Assembly: GCA_035291645.1 (NCBI GenBank)
Contig: DATDRQ010000139.1
Coordinates: 1-8,235 of the forward strand
From: DATDRQ01 sp035291645
GTDB lineage: Bacteria > Chloroflexota > Anaerolineae > Anaerolineales > UBA4823
Direction: 5' to 3'
DNA length: 8,235 nucleotides
Made by a program: the position numbers and the translations under genes. Under the pieces are notes generated by a model. That model ran no database searches. It worked only from the letters and a program-made list of their open reading frames with translations, and had not been told where the DNA came from. Below, one piece after another: positions 1 to 5,017 of this stretch (position 1 is its first letter; each line of letters begins with the position of its first letter).

Positions 1-56
1 TGGCTCAGATTATTGGCGATATTTCACGGCTGTATCTTTATCGAAGGGGATTCTAA
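1..56 (+). CDS. 3' end of an upstream gene, possibly a small membrane protein
   Basis: In the frame beginning at base 3, the sequence reads AQIIGDISRLYLYRRGF and stops at TAA (54-56). That stop lies one base before the ATG of the XRE regulator, so the two genes would be translationally coupled. The tail, aromatic and basic with an ending like YRRGF, resembles the cytoplasmic C-terminus of small membrane proteins that often sit directly upstream of YozG/YgzD-type regulators (DUF2178-like families). Only 17 codons are visible and no transmembrane segment is included, so the family is inferred from position and the short tail alone. The alternative is that the frame is open by chance. Confidence 0.4.
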   Translation, partial: AQIIGDISRLYLYRRGF

Positions 57-57
57 T

Positions 58-285
58 ATGGGCAAAAGTCGGATTAGAAATAACATTCGGAAATTGCGTT
101 TTTTTCACGATGAAATGACCCAACAACAATTGGCTGAAAAGGTAGGTGTGACACGACAAACAATTATTGCCATGGAACAAGAAAAATACTCCCCTTCTTT
201 GGAATTGGCTTTTCGCATTGCGCGGGTTTTTGACGTGCCGCTAGAGGAAGTGTTCTCTTACGATGCCGAAGCTGAGTCTAAGTGA
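58..285 (+). CDS. Small XRE-family HTH transcriptional regulator
   Basis: This is a 75-residue single-domain DNA-binding protein of the Cro/CI (XRE) helix-turn-helix type, in the compact YozG/YgzD-like group (COG1476). The HTH spans roughly residues 8-66: QQQLAEKVGV (22-31) is the scanning helix and turn, TRQTIIAMEQ (32-41) the recognition helix, followed by SPSLELAFRIARVFDVPLEEVF, split here as SPSLELAFRIA (45-55) and RVFDVPLEEVF (56-66). There is no sensor or ligand domain. The ATG at 58 is chosen because AAGGGG (44-49) lies eight bases upstream; an in-frame TTG at 13 would add residues outside the domain and has no ribosome site. The preceding stop at 54-56 suggests coupling to an upstream gene, a layout in which the regulator usually controls its own operon. 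Its DNA is AT-rich compared with genes after 1430. The target is unknown. Confidence 0.88.
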   Translation: MGKSRIRNNIRKLRFFHDEMTQQQLAEKVGVTRQTIIAMEQEKYSPSLELAFRIARVFDVPLEEVFSYDAEAESK

Positions 286-342
286 ACAAACAAAATCCAA
301 AAACAACCAGATTTACTCAACATAACCATTCAGGAGAAAATT

Positions 343-1332
343 ATGAAAGCAGTTGTTTATGAAAAATATGGTTCACCCGATGTTCTCGAATTACGAGAGA
401 TGGAAAAACCTACGCCCAAGGACAATGAAGTGTTAGTAAAAGTATCTGCGACAACAGTAACAGTAGCAGATTCTAGGGTGCGAAGTTTCACAGTTCCTCT
501 CTCTTACTGGCTTCCTGCTCGAATTGCACTTGGCATTAGAAAACCCAAAAAAACTATACTGGGGGCGGAGTTAACCGGCGAAATTGAATCAGTAGGCAAA
601 GATGTAAAGCTGTTTAAGAAAGGTGACCAGATTTTTGCATCTACTCTCGAACACGGTTTTGGTGCTTATGCCGAATACAAATGTCTGCCTGAAGATGGAT
701 TATTGGCCATCAGGTCGGCCAATTTGACCTGTGAAGAAGCCACTACCATTCCTATTGGAGGTCGTACGGCTTTGTATTTTCTTAGAGAAGCAAATATCCA
801 GAGGGGACAAAAAGTTCTGATCTACGGCGCTTCAGGGAGTGTCGGTACATTTGCTGTGCAGCTTGCCAAGTACTTTGGTTCAGATGTTACTGGAGTATGC
901 AGTACCACAAATTTGGAATTGGTAAAATCCTTGGGAGCCGATAAGGTCATTGATTACACCAAAGAGGATTTTACCAAGAACGGTGAGACCTATGATGTTA
1001 TTTTTGACACCGTAGGCAAGGGTTCATATTCAGGTTGCATTAGATCGCTGAAGAAGGATGGAACCTATCTTCAAGCTGTTTCTGCGCCGGGAATAAGTTT
1101 GCGAATGCGATGGACTGCAATGACAAGCAGCAGGAAATGTATAGGTGGGGGCCCACCTCCAAAATCCGAAGATCTTGTCTTCCTCAAAGAACTTATTGAA
1201 GCGGGGAAGATAAAACCGGTCATTGATAGGGTCTATCCATTGGAACAAATTGTCGAGGCTCACAGATATGTGGACAAAGGACACAAAAAGGGAAATGTCG
1301 TCATAACCGTGGAGCATAACAACAAAACCTAA
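343..1332 (+). CDS. Zinc-free NAD(P)-dependent MDR oxidoreductase (quinone oxidoreductase/alcohol dehydrogenase-like)
   Basis: This is a 329-residue cytosolic member of the medium-chain dehydrogenase/reductase superfamily. The N-terminal GroES-like domain (about 1-125) opens MKAVVYEKYGSPDVLELREM, typical of quinone oxidoreductase-type enzymes. The Rossmann domain carries the cofactor loop YGASGSVG (161-168), the form seen in NADPH-linked zinc-free MDRs, then LGADKVIDY and FDTVG. The C-terminus RYVDKGHKKGNVVITV is the usual family ending. The catalytic-zinc GHE motif is replaced by GAELTGE and there is no four-cysteine structural zinc site, so a zinc-independent reductase is more likely than a classical alcohol dehydrogenase. 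Length is normal. ATG 343 is supported by AGGAG (332-336). The gene starts 57 bases after the XRE regulator and shares its low GC, so the two may be co-transcribed or co-acquired. Substrate cannot be read from sequence. Confidence 0.9.
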   Translation: MKAVVYEKYGSPDVLELREMEKPTPKDNEVLVKVSATTVTVADSRVRSFTVPLSYWLPARIALGIRKPKKTILGAELTGEIESVGKDVKLFKKGDQIFASTLEHGFGAYAEYKCLPEDGLLAIRSANLTCEEATTIPIGGRTALYFLREANIQRGQKVLIYGASGSVGTFAVQLAKYFGSDVTGVCSTTNLELVKSLGADKVIDYTKEDFTKNGETYDVIFDTVGKGSYSGCIRSLKKDGTYLQAVSAPGISLRMRWTAMTSSRKCIGGGPPPKSEDLVFLKELIEAGKIKPVIDRVYPLEQIVEAHRYVDKGHKKGNVVITVEHNNKT

Positions 1333-1357
1333 CAAAGCGCTGCAAAAGAATTTCCTG

Positions 1358-1363
1358 TATAAT
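1358..1363 (+). promoter_or_regulatory. Possible -10 box upstream of fbp
   Basis: TATAAT is an exact sigma-70 -10 hexamer lying 26 bases after the MDR stop and about 140 bases before the fbp start. The bases 16-18 upstream (around 1334-1341, AAAGCGCT) do not resemble TTGACA, so support rests on the -10 alone. If used, it would give fbp a leader of roughly 130 bases. The hexamer sits at the AT-rich end of the gap, so a chance match is possible. Confidence 0.35.
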
Positions 1364-1378
1364 GAGATCGAAGGAAAA

Positions 1379-1440
1379 CCGTTCGGAGGGAAATTGAACG
1401 GCAGTCCTTGAGCCACAGAACTGGCGAGGTGCCTCCTCGC
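1379..1440 (+). other. fbp leader with two small hairpins
   Basis: Two inverted repeats lie in the gap before fbp. CCGTTC (1379-1384) pairs with GAACGG (1396-1401) around an 11-base purine-rich loop. GCGAGG (1424-1429) pairs with CCTCGC (1435-1440) around a 5-base loop. A further GATCG/CGATC pair follows near 1446-1467. None matches a riboswitch class I recognise, and neither main stem is followed by a T tract. The MDR gene has no other obvious terminator in this 169-base gap. Function is unassigned. Confidence 0.3.
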
Positions 1441-1501
1441 ATGGATGATCGCTTTTTATGGAACGATCGAAAAAGCTCACTTCTTCGAAAGGAGATTCCT
1501 T

Positions 1502-2548
1502 ATGCTCATCCAAACCCCTGACCATACCCGCATCATGACTATCGAACGCCACATCCTGGAGGAGCAGCGCAGTCACCCCGAGGCGACCGGGGTGCTCACC
1601 AGCCTGCTCTACGATATCGCCCTGGCTGGCAAGGTGATCGCCAGCCAGACCACCCGCGGCGGCCTGGCGGAAATCCTCGGGCAGGAAGGCACCGTGAATG
1701 TCCAGGGCGAAGATGTCATGAAGCTGGACGTCCTGGCAGACCTGATGATGAGCCGGTTGAATTACAATACCGGGCGCTTGGCAGTGTTGGCCTCAGAAGA
1801 ACAGGAAGATATCATCCCCATCCCTCCGGAATACCCGATGGGGAAATACGTCCTGCTGTACGATCCCCTGGACGGTTCCTCAAACATCGATTACAACGTC
1901 AGTATTGGTACCATTTTTGCCATTTACCGCCGCAAGAGCGGGGATGGTAGCCCGGCAACTCTGGACGACTGCCTGCAGATCGGCCGCGACCTGGTGGCGT
2001 CTGGTTACTTGATCTACGGCGCCAGCACCATGCTCGTCTACACCTCCGGGATGGGCGTGCATGGCTTTACCCTCGACCCGGCCGTGGGTGAATTCCTGCT
2101 CACCCACCCGGATATCCGTATCCCGGAAAAACCCAAGTATTACAGCGTTAACCAGGGGTATGAGAAATACTGGTCCGAGGGTATCCGGCGTTTTACGAAA
2201 TACCTCCAGGGAGACGAACCGGACAAGGCTGGTAACTTTCGTAAAGGTTTATCCCTGCGCTATATCGGTTCCATGGTGGCCGATTTCCACCGCAACCTGC
2301 TCGCCGGCGGGATATTCTACTATCCGTCGGATAGCAAAGAACCCAAATACCCGTACGGAAAGCTGCGTCTGGCCTATGAGGGCGCTCCCTTAGCCTTCAT
2401 CACCGAGCAGGCCGGTGGGACCAGCTCCAACGGAACTACTAACCTGCTGGACCTGGAACCCACCCAGCTTCACCAGCGCACCCCAATGTTTATCGGCAAC
2501 CGCGACCTGGTCGAAAAAGCCGAGGAGTTTATCCGCGAATACGATTGA
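1502..2548 (+). CDS. fbp: Fructose-1,6-bisphosphatase, class I
   Basis: This enzyme hydrolyses fructose 1,6-bisphosphate to fructose 6-phosphate and phosphate, the committed step of gluconeogenesis, in the cytosol with Mg2+. The 348-residue product is close to the usual 330-340 of class I. The metal/active-site elements are all present: ASEE (97-100), DPLDGSSN (121-128) with the two aspartates, and the C-terminal signature KLRLAYEGAPLA, whose E293 matches the conserved metal-binding glutamate of pig FBPase. The N-terminal region has the class I pattern TSLLYDIALAGKVI (33-46), which corresponds to the regulatory AMP-site region of the family; whether this enzyme responds to AMP is not shown. 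ATG 1502 is chosen because AAAGGAG (1488-1494) lies seven bases upstream; the ATG at 1445 would add 19 unrelated residues and lacks a ribosome site. It stands alone, flanked by gaps of 169 and 222 bases. Confidence 0.97.
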   Translation: MLIQTPDHTRIMTIERHILEEQRSHPEATGVLTSLLYDIALAGKVIASQTTRGGLAEILGQEGTVNVQGEDVMKLDVLADLMMSRLNYNTGRLAVLASEEQEDIIPIPPEYPMGKYVLLYDPLDGSSNIDYNVSIGTIFAIYRRKSGDGSPATLDDCLQIGRDLVASGYLIYGASTMLVYTSGMGVHGFTLDPAVGEFLLTHPDIRIPEKPKYYSVNQGYEKYWSEGIRRFTKYLQGDEPDKAGNFRKGLSLRYIGSMVADFHRNLLAGGIFYYPSDSKEPKYPYGKLRLAYEGAPLAFITEQAGGTSSNGTTNLLDLEPTQLHQRTPMFIGNRDLVEKAEEFIREYD

Positions 2549-2594
2549 TTAATGCCCTAGACTCATTGTTTCTTGGGAGATCCCGATTCAAGAT

Positions 2595-2631
2595 TCAGGC
2601 CTGTGCCAGGAACCATCCTGTCCAGGCCTGA
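2595..2631 (+). terminator. Two-tier hairpin 46 bases after fbp, possible terminator
   Basis: TCAGGCCTG (2595-2603) pairs perfectly with CAGGCCTGA (2623-2631). Inside, CAGGA (2607-2611) pairs with TCCTG (2616-2620) around ACCA, leaving a small 3x2 internal loop. The whole element is 37 bases long and lies between fbp and the LLM gene on the same strand. It is not followed by a run of T (ATTATTGC follows), so intrinsic termination is uncertain; RNA 3'-end protection or a REP-like role are alternatives. The rest of the 2549-2770 gap shows no gene or clear promoter. Confidence 0.4.
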
Positions 2632-2770
2632 TTATTGCATCTGACTCCCTTGACCAGCGGGTGCCCAGCCGATCCTCGCGGTAGCTGTCCACCAACGTAG
2701 GCTCAAGAAACAATTCACGCCCTGGCGCCGCCTGGCAGGACAGACAAAACATATCCTTTGGGGTACGAGC

Positions 2771-3709
2771 ATGATCGAAGTTGCCATTTTCCTGGAGGGG
2801 CAGAACGGCCTCAACTGGCCCCGCTGGCAGCGCATCGCCGCAGCTGTGGAGGATCTGGGCTACGCCGGCCTGTACCGCTCCGATCACTTCACCAACCGCA
2901 ACCCGCCGGATAAAGACTCGCTGGAGCTGTGGGTCTCCCTGGCCTGGCTGGCAAGCCACACCCGCCGCATCGAATTCGGCCCGTTGGTCTCCCCGATCTC
3001 CTTTCGCCATCCAGCCCTCACCGCCCGCATGGCGGCTGCCGTGGACGACCTCTCAGGCAGCCGGTTGGTGTTGGGGGTGGGCGCCGGCTGGCAGGAGCGT
3101 GAACACCTCAAATTTGGGTTTGACCTGCTTGGGCTGCCTCAACGCATCGACCGCTTCGAGGAAGGTCTGGAGGTCATCACCCGCCTGCTGCGCAGCGAGG
3201 CGCCCGTCGACTTCGCCGGGGATTACTTCCACCTGGAGCAGGCCATCCTGCTCCCCCGGCCGCAGCGCCCGGGCGGCCCGCCGGTCCTGATCGGCGCAAG
3301 AGGCTCCCGGCGAACCTTGCCCCTGGTGGCGCGCTTCGCCGACGAGTGGAACGCGTTCGAGATCTCCCCGGACAATTTTATCCGCCTGAACCGCCTGCTC
3401 GACCAGCATTTGGTCGAGCGCGGCAGGCAACCGCATCAGGTGCGCCGGTCTCTGATGACGAACTGCGTATTCGGCAAGGATACAGCCGAAGTCCACCGCC
3501 AGGTCGAAGCGCGCACGTACGCCAGGTTTACCCCCGAGGAGTTCCGCCAGCGCGGGGCGGTAGTCGGCACGGCTCCCGAATTCGTCGAGCAGTTGGGGAA
3601 ATGGGCCGAGGCCGGCCTCCAGCGCATCATGCTCCAATGGCTGGATCTGGATGACCTGGACGGTCTGGAAACAATCGCCAGGGATGTCCTACCTCAGGTC
3701 AGTAAATAG
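2771..3709 (+). CDS. LLM-class flavin-dependent (possibly F420-dependent) oxidoreductase
   Basis: This is a 312-residue TIM-barrel protein of the luciferase-like monooxygenase superfamily, whose members use FMN or coenzyme F420. Visible family elements are the first strand IEVAIFLEG (2-10), AVEDLGYAGLYRSDHF (25-40) with the characteristic D-H-F, GPLVSPISFRHPALTARMAA (70-89), the cofactor-loop region GVGAGWQEREH (102-112), the linker AGDYFHLEQAILLPRP (149-164) and PPVLIGARGSRRTLPLVARFADEWN (170-194), cited here by position and by its PPVLIGARGS core. Length fits the family (about 280-340). The ATG at 2771 starts exactly at the first barrel strand; its ribosome site is weak (GGGG at 2759-2762). 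The cofactor choice and substrate cannot be settled by eye; F420 use is common in related bacterial proteins but is not proven here. There is no operon partner: the next gene is a compositionally different membrane protein 52 bases downstream. Confidence 0.9.
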   Translation: MIEVAIFLEGQNGLNWPRWQRIAAAVEDLGYAGLYRSDHFTNRNPPDKDSLELWVSLAWLASHTRRIEFGPLVSPISFRHPALTARMAAAVDDLSGSRLVLGVGAGWQEREHLKFGFDLLGLPQRIDRFEEGLEVITRLLRSEAPVDFAGDYFHLEQAILLPRPQRPGGPPVLIGARGSRRTLPLVARFADEWNAFEISPDNFIRLNRLLDQHLVERGRQPHQVRRSLMTNCVFGKDTAEVHRQVEARTYARFTPEEFRQRGAVVGTAPEFVEQLGKWAEAGLQRIMLQWLDLDDLDGLETIARDVLPQVSK

Positions 3710-3761
3710 TTGCTTGATATTTCATCAATACCACGCATAATTGCTTGTGAAGGAATATACA

Positions 3762-4148
3762 ATGGTCGACATCCTGGACTACATCGCTCTAACCTTCCTT
3801 GCGATTGTTATCCTGTTCATGTTTGCAGTATGGGTTTTCCAAGGTCTATTCCTTGCCTTTTCGAGAGAAAGTCGAACCCTCGTACGAAAGAGATTCGCTA
3901 TTTATTCGTTTGCTATTTTCTCATCACCCTATATCGTTTCGATGTATATTGTGGAAATCTTTTTTCACCGTATCTGGCTTATTTTACAAATACTTTTCAA
4001 ATTCCTGCTGCATATCCTTGTAATCCTCTTCTGGCCGCTGATCCTATTAGTTTACCTGGTCATTAAACTGATCAATTGGATGCGTATGCTCGGGGAACGC
4101 ATGTTCACGATGACAATCCATTTTTACGGGTTAGCGAATTCTAAGTAA
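3762..4148 (+). CDS. Small polytopic membrane protein, unknown function
   Basis: I do not recognise this 128-residue protein. It is strongly hydrophobic, with predicted membrane spans at about 7-33 and 45-68, and a long segment 71-103 that could be one long helix or two short ones. Between the first two spans is a basic loop (SRESRTLVRKR, 34-44), suggesting it faces the cytoplasm. The C-terminal 25 residues are mixed and end in NSK. There is no signal peptidase site, catalytic motif or conserved cysteine or histidine cluster. ATG 3762 has GAAGGAA (3749-3755) six bases upstream; an in-frame TTG at 3741 would overlap that ribosome site. The coding DNA is markedly AT-rich (19 G/C in the 60 bases 3901-3960) between GC-rich neighbours, which argues for separate origin. 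The TAA stop abuts a perfect hairpin. Confidence 0.75.
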   Translation: MVDILDYIALTFLAIVILFMFAVWVFQGLFLAFSRESRTLVRKRFAIYSFAIFSSPYIVSMYIVEIFFHRIWLILQILFKFLLHILVILFWPLILLVYLVIKLINWMRMLGERMFTMTIHFYGLANSK

Positions 4149-4193
4149 TTGGAGTGTTCCGCTGGCGGCAGAGCCGCCAGCGGAACACTCCAA
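4149..4193 (+). terminator. Perfect 21-bp hairpin directly after a stop codon
   Basis: Bases 4149-4169 are exactly complementary to 4173-4193 with only AGA as loop. The element begins at the base after the TAA of the membrane-protein gene. The distal 6 bp beside the loop are GGCGGC/GCCGCC, so the RNA fold would be very stable. It lacks a T tract (GTCCTCTATTT follows), so it may terminate, protect an RNA 3' end, or be a dispersed palindromic repeat copy inserted at the stop. Confidence 0.6.
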
Positions 4194-4204
4194 GTCCTCT
4201 ATTT

Positions 4205-4239
4205 CCCGCCCCCTGGCAGGGGGCGGGTTGGGGTGGGGG
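4205..4239 (+). repeat. GC-rich hairpin with overlapping G-quadruplex motif (REP-like)
   Basis: CCCGCCCCCT (4205-4214) pairs perfectly with AGGGGGCGGG (4218-4227) around GGC. The right arm runs into further G tracts, giving G5-C-G3-TT-G4-T-G5 over 4219-4239, a four-tract quadruplex motif with loops of 1, 2 and 1 bases. A short C/G hairpin followed by a GGTTGGGGTGGGGG-type tail resembles the dispersed palindromic repeats found in intergenic DNA of many bacteria; copy number in this genome cannot be judged here. It lies 79 bases before the lipoprotein start. Confidence 0.6.
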
Positions 4240-4304
4240 TCGAAGGAATCATCAAATGCGATTGCCCTACCTACATTCCTTCCATTTCGGTTAAAATCAA
4301 AAGC

Positions 4305-4310
4305 AGGAGG
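4305..4310 (+). promoter_or_regulatory. Strong Shine-Dalgarno site for the lipoprotein gene
   Basis: AGGAGG, a full match to the anti-Shine-Dalgarno core, lies eight bases before ATG 4319 and fixes that start. A TAAAAT (4292-4297) just upstream could be a -10 box, but there is no -35 match at standard spacing, so no promoter is called. The 4240-4304 stretch holds nothing else I can identify. Confidence 0.75.
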
Positions 4311-4318
4311 AAGCAGCC

Positions 4319-5017
4319 ATGCACAGGAAATCCTACCAGGTCGCCTGGCTTATCAGCCTGCTGATCGGTCTATCGTTAGCCTGTCAGCTTGTAACTGGCC
4401 TCCAGGAGGATCTTGGCCAGGCGCGCGGCACGGCTGGGGCTATTTCCACCCAGGCCCAGGGGTTGATCACTCAGGTTCAAGGCGCCGCCACCGCCGTCGA
4501 GGAAAGCGGCCTCCTGGGCACCGCCCGCGCCCTCGCCACCCAGGAAGGGCCTGCTCTTCTGGAGACGGCCCAGGCTCTGGCGACCGAGGCCGACGAAAGA
4601 GGCTTGAAAGAGACCGCCCAGGCAGTCCTGACTGACCAGGGCCCGGCGCTTCAGGCCCTCACGACTTATGCACCCGGGGATGTGCTGGGCACCCTGCAGG
4701 CGTTGGCGACCCAGGTGCTCGGAGGCGGCCAGGCGCCCGAGGATATCCCCATCGTTGCAGACCCGGACCTCACTAGCTTAACGGCAACGAGCGATACGGT
4801 TTCCTATACCACTACCTTATCCTTCCAGACTGTCCTAGATTTTTACCGGCAAGAAATGCTGCTGGCAGGCTGGCAGGCCGTCCAGGCCGGATCCTTTGTC
4901 ATGGGAAATGCCGCTTTTCTGCAATACGAGAAGATCGATCGGGCAGCCACGGTCACCATTCTCACCGCCTCCCCCCAAATTACGACCAGTGTCCTCATCA
5001 ATATCCGTAGCAAATAA
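4319..5017 (+). CDS. Putative lipoprotein with degenerate 15-16-residue repeats
   Basis: This 232-residue protein starts with a basic n-region (MHRKSYQ), a hydrophobic core (8-21) and a cysteine at 22 in LSLAC, consistent with a type II signal peptide, although S and L at -3 and -2 are a weak lipobox. The mature part begins with an Ala/Gln/Thr-rich section of about 110 residues in which a T-A-[RQ]-A-[LV] unit recurs at 68, 83 and 99 and in altered form at 125 (TLQAL). It is probably a helical rod or linker. From about 145 a mixed domain follows, with TVLDFYRQEMLLAGW (166-180 approx.) and a strand-rich end; FY...GW domains of this style occur in lipoproteins of Chloroflexota, but I cannot name the family. 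It would be anchored outside the cytoplasmic membrane. AGGAGG at 4305 supports the start. Its last 29 bases overlap the most upstream plausible start of the next gene. Function unknown. Confidence 0.8.
   Translation: MHRKSYQVAWLISLLIGLSLACQLVTGLQEDLGQARGTAGAISTQAQGLITQVQGAATAVEESGLLGTARALATQEGPALLETAQALATEADERGLKETAQAVLTDQGPALQALTTYAPGDVLGTLQALATQVLGGGQAPEDIPIVADPDLTSLTATSDTVSYTTTLSFQTVLDFYRQEMLLAGWQAVQAGSFVMGNAAFLQYEKIDRAATVTILTASPQITTSVLINIRSK

Noticed and set aside
343..1332. Classical zinc-dependent alcohol dehydrogenase
   Set aside because: The catalytic GHE motif is GAE here and the structural zinc cysteines are absent. The YGASGSVG loop fits zinc-free quinone oxidoreductase-type enzymes.
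1371..1480. Possible riboswitch in the fbp leader
   Set aside because: I compared the conserved cores I know for cobalamin, TPP and c-di-GMP-I riboswitches and found no match. Only small local hairpins are visible, so it is listed as a structured leader and not as a riboswitch.
3053..3637. 194-codon minus-strand frame opposite the LLM gene
   Set aside because: It lies entirely within the LLM coding region, has no ribosome site, and its composition mirrors the GC-rich sense codons.
3710..4066. 118-codon frame overlapping the membrane-protein gene
   Set aside because: It starts directly after the LLM stop with no ribosome site, and its residues are mixed. The overlapping frame from 3762 has a good ribosome site and coherent membrane spans.
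4149..4239. CRISPR repeats or insertion-sequence ends
   Set aside because: The two palindromes differ in sequence and length, there are no regularly spaced repeats, and no transposase gene or target duplication is visible.
4228..4635. 135-codon plus-strand frame across the G-rich element and the lipoprotein start
   Set aside because: It runs through the G-quadruplex repeat and out of frame through the lipoprotein gene, whose AGGAGG and signal peptide are far better supported. The translation is Arg/Gly/Pro-rich noise.
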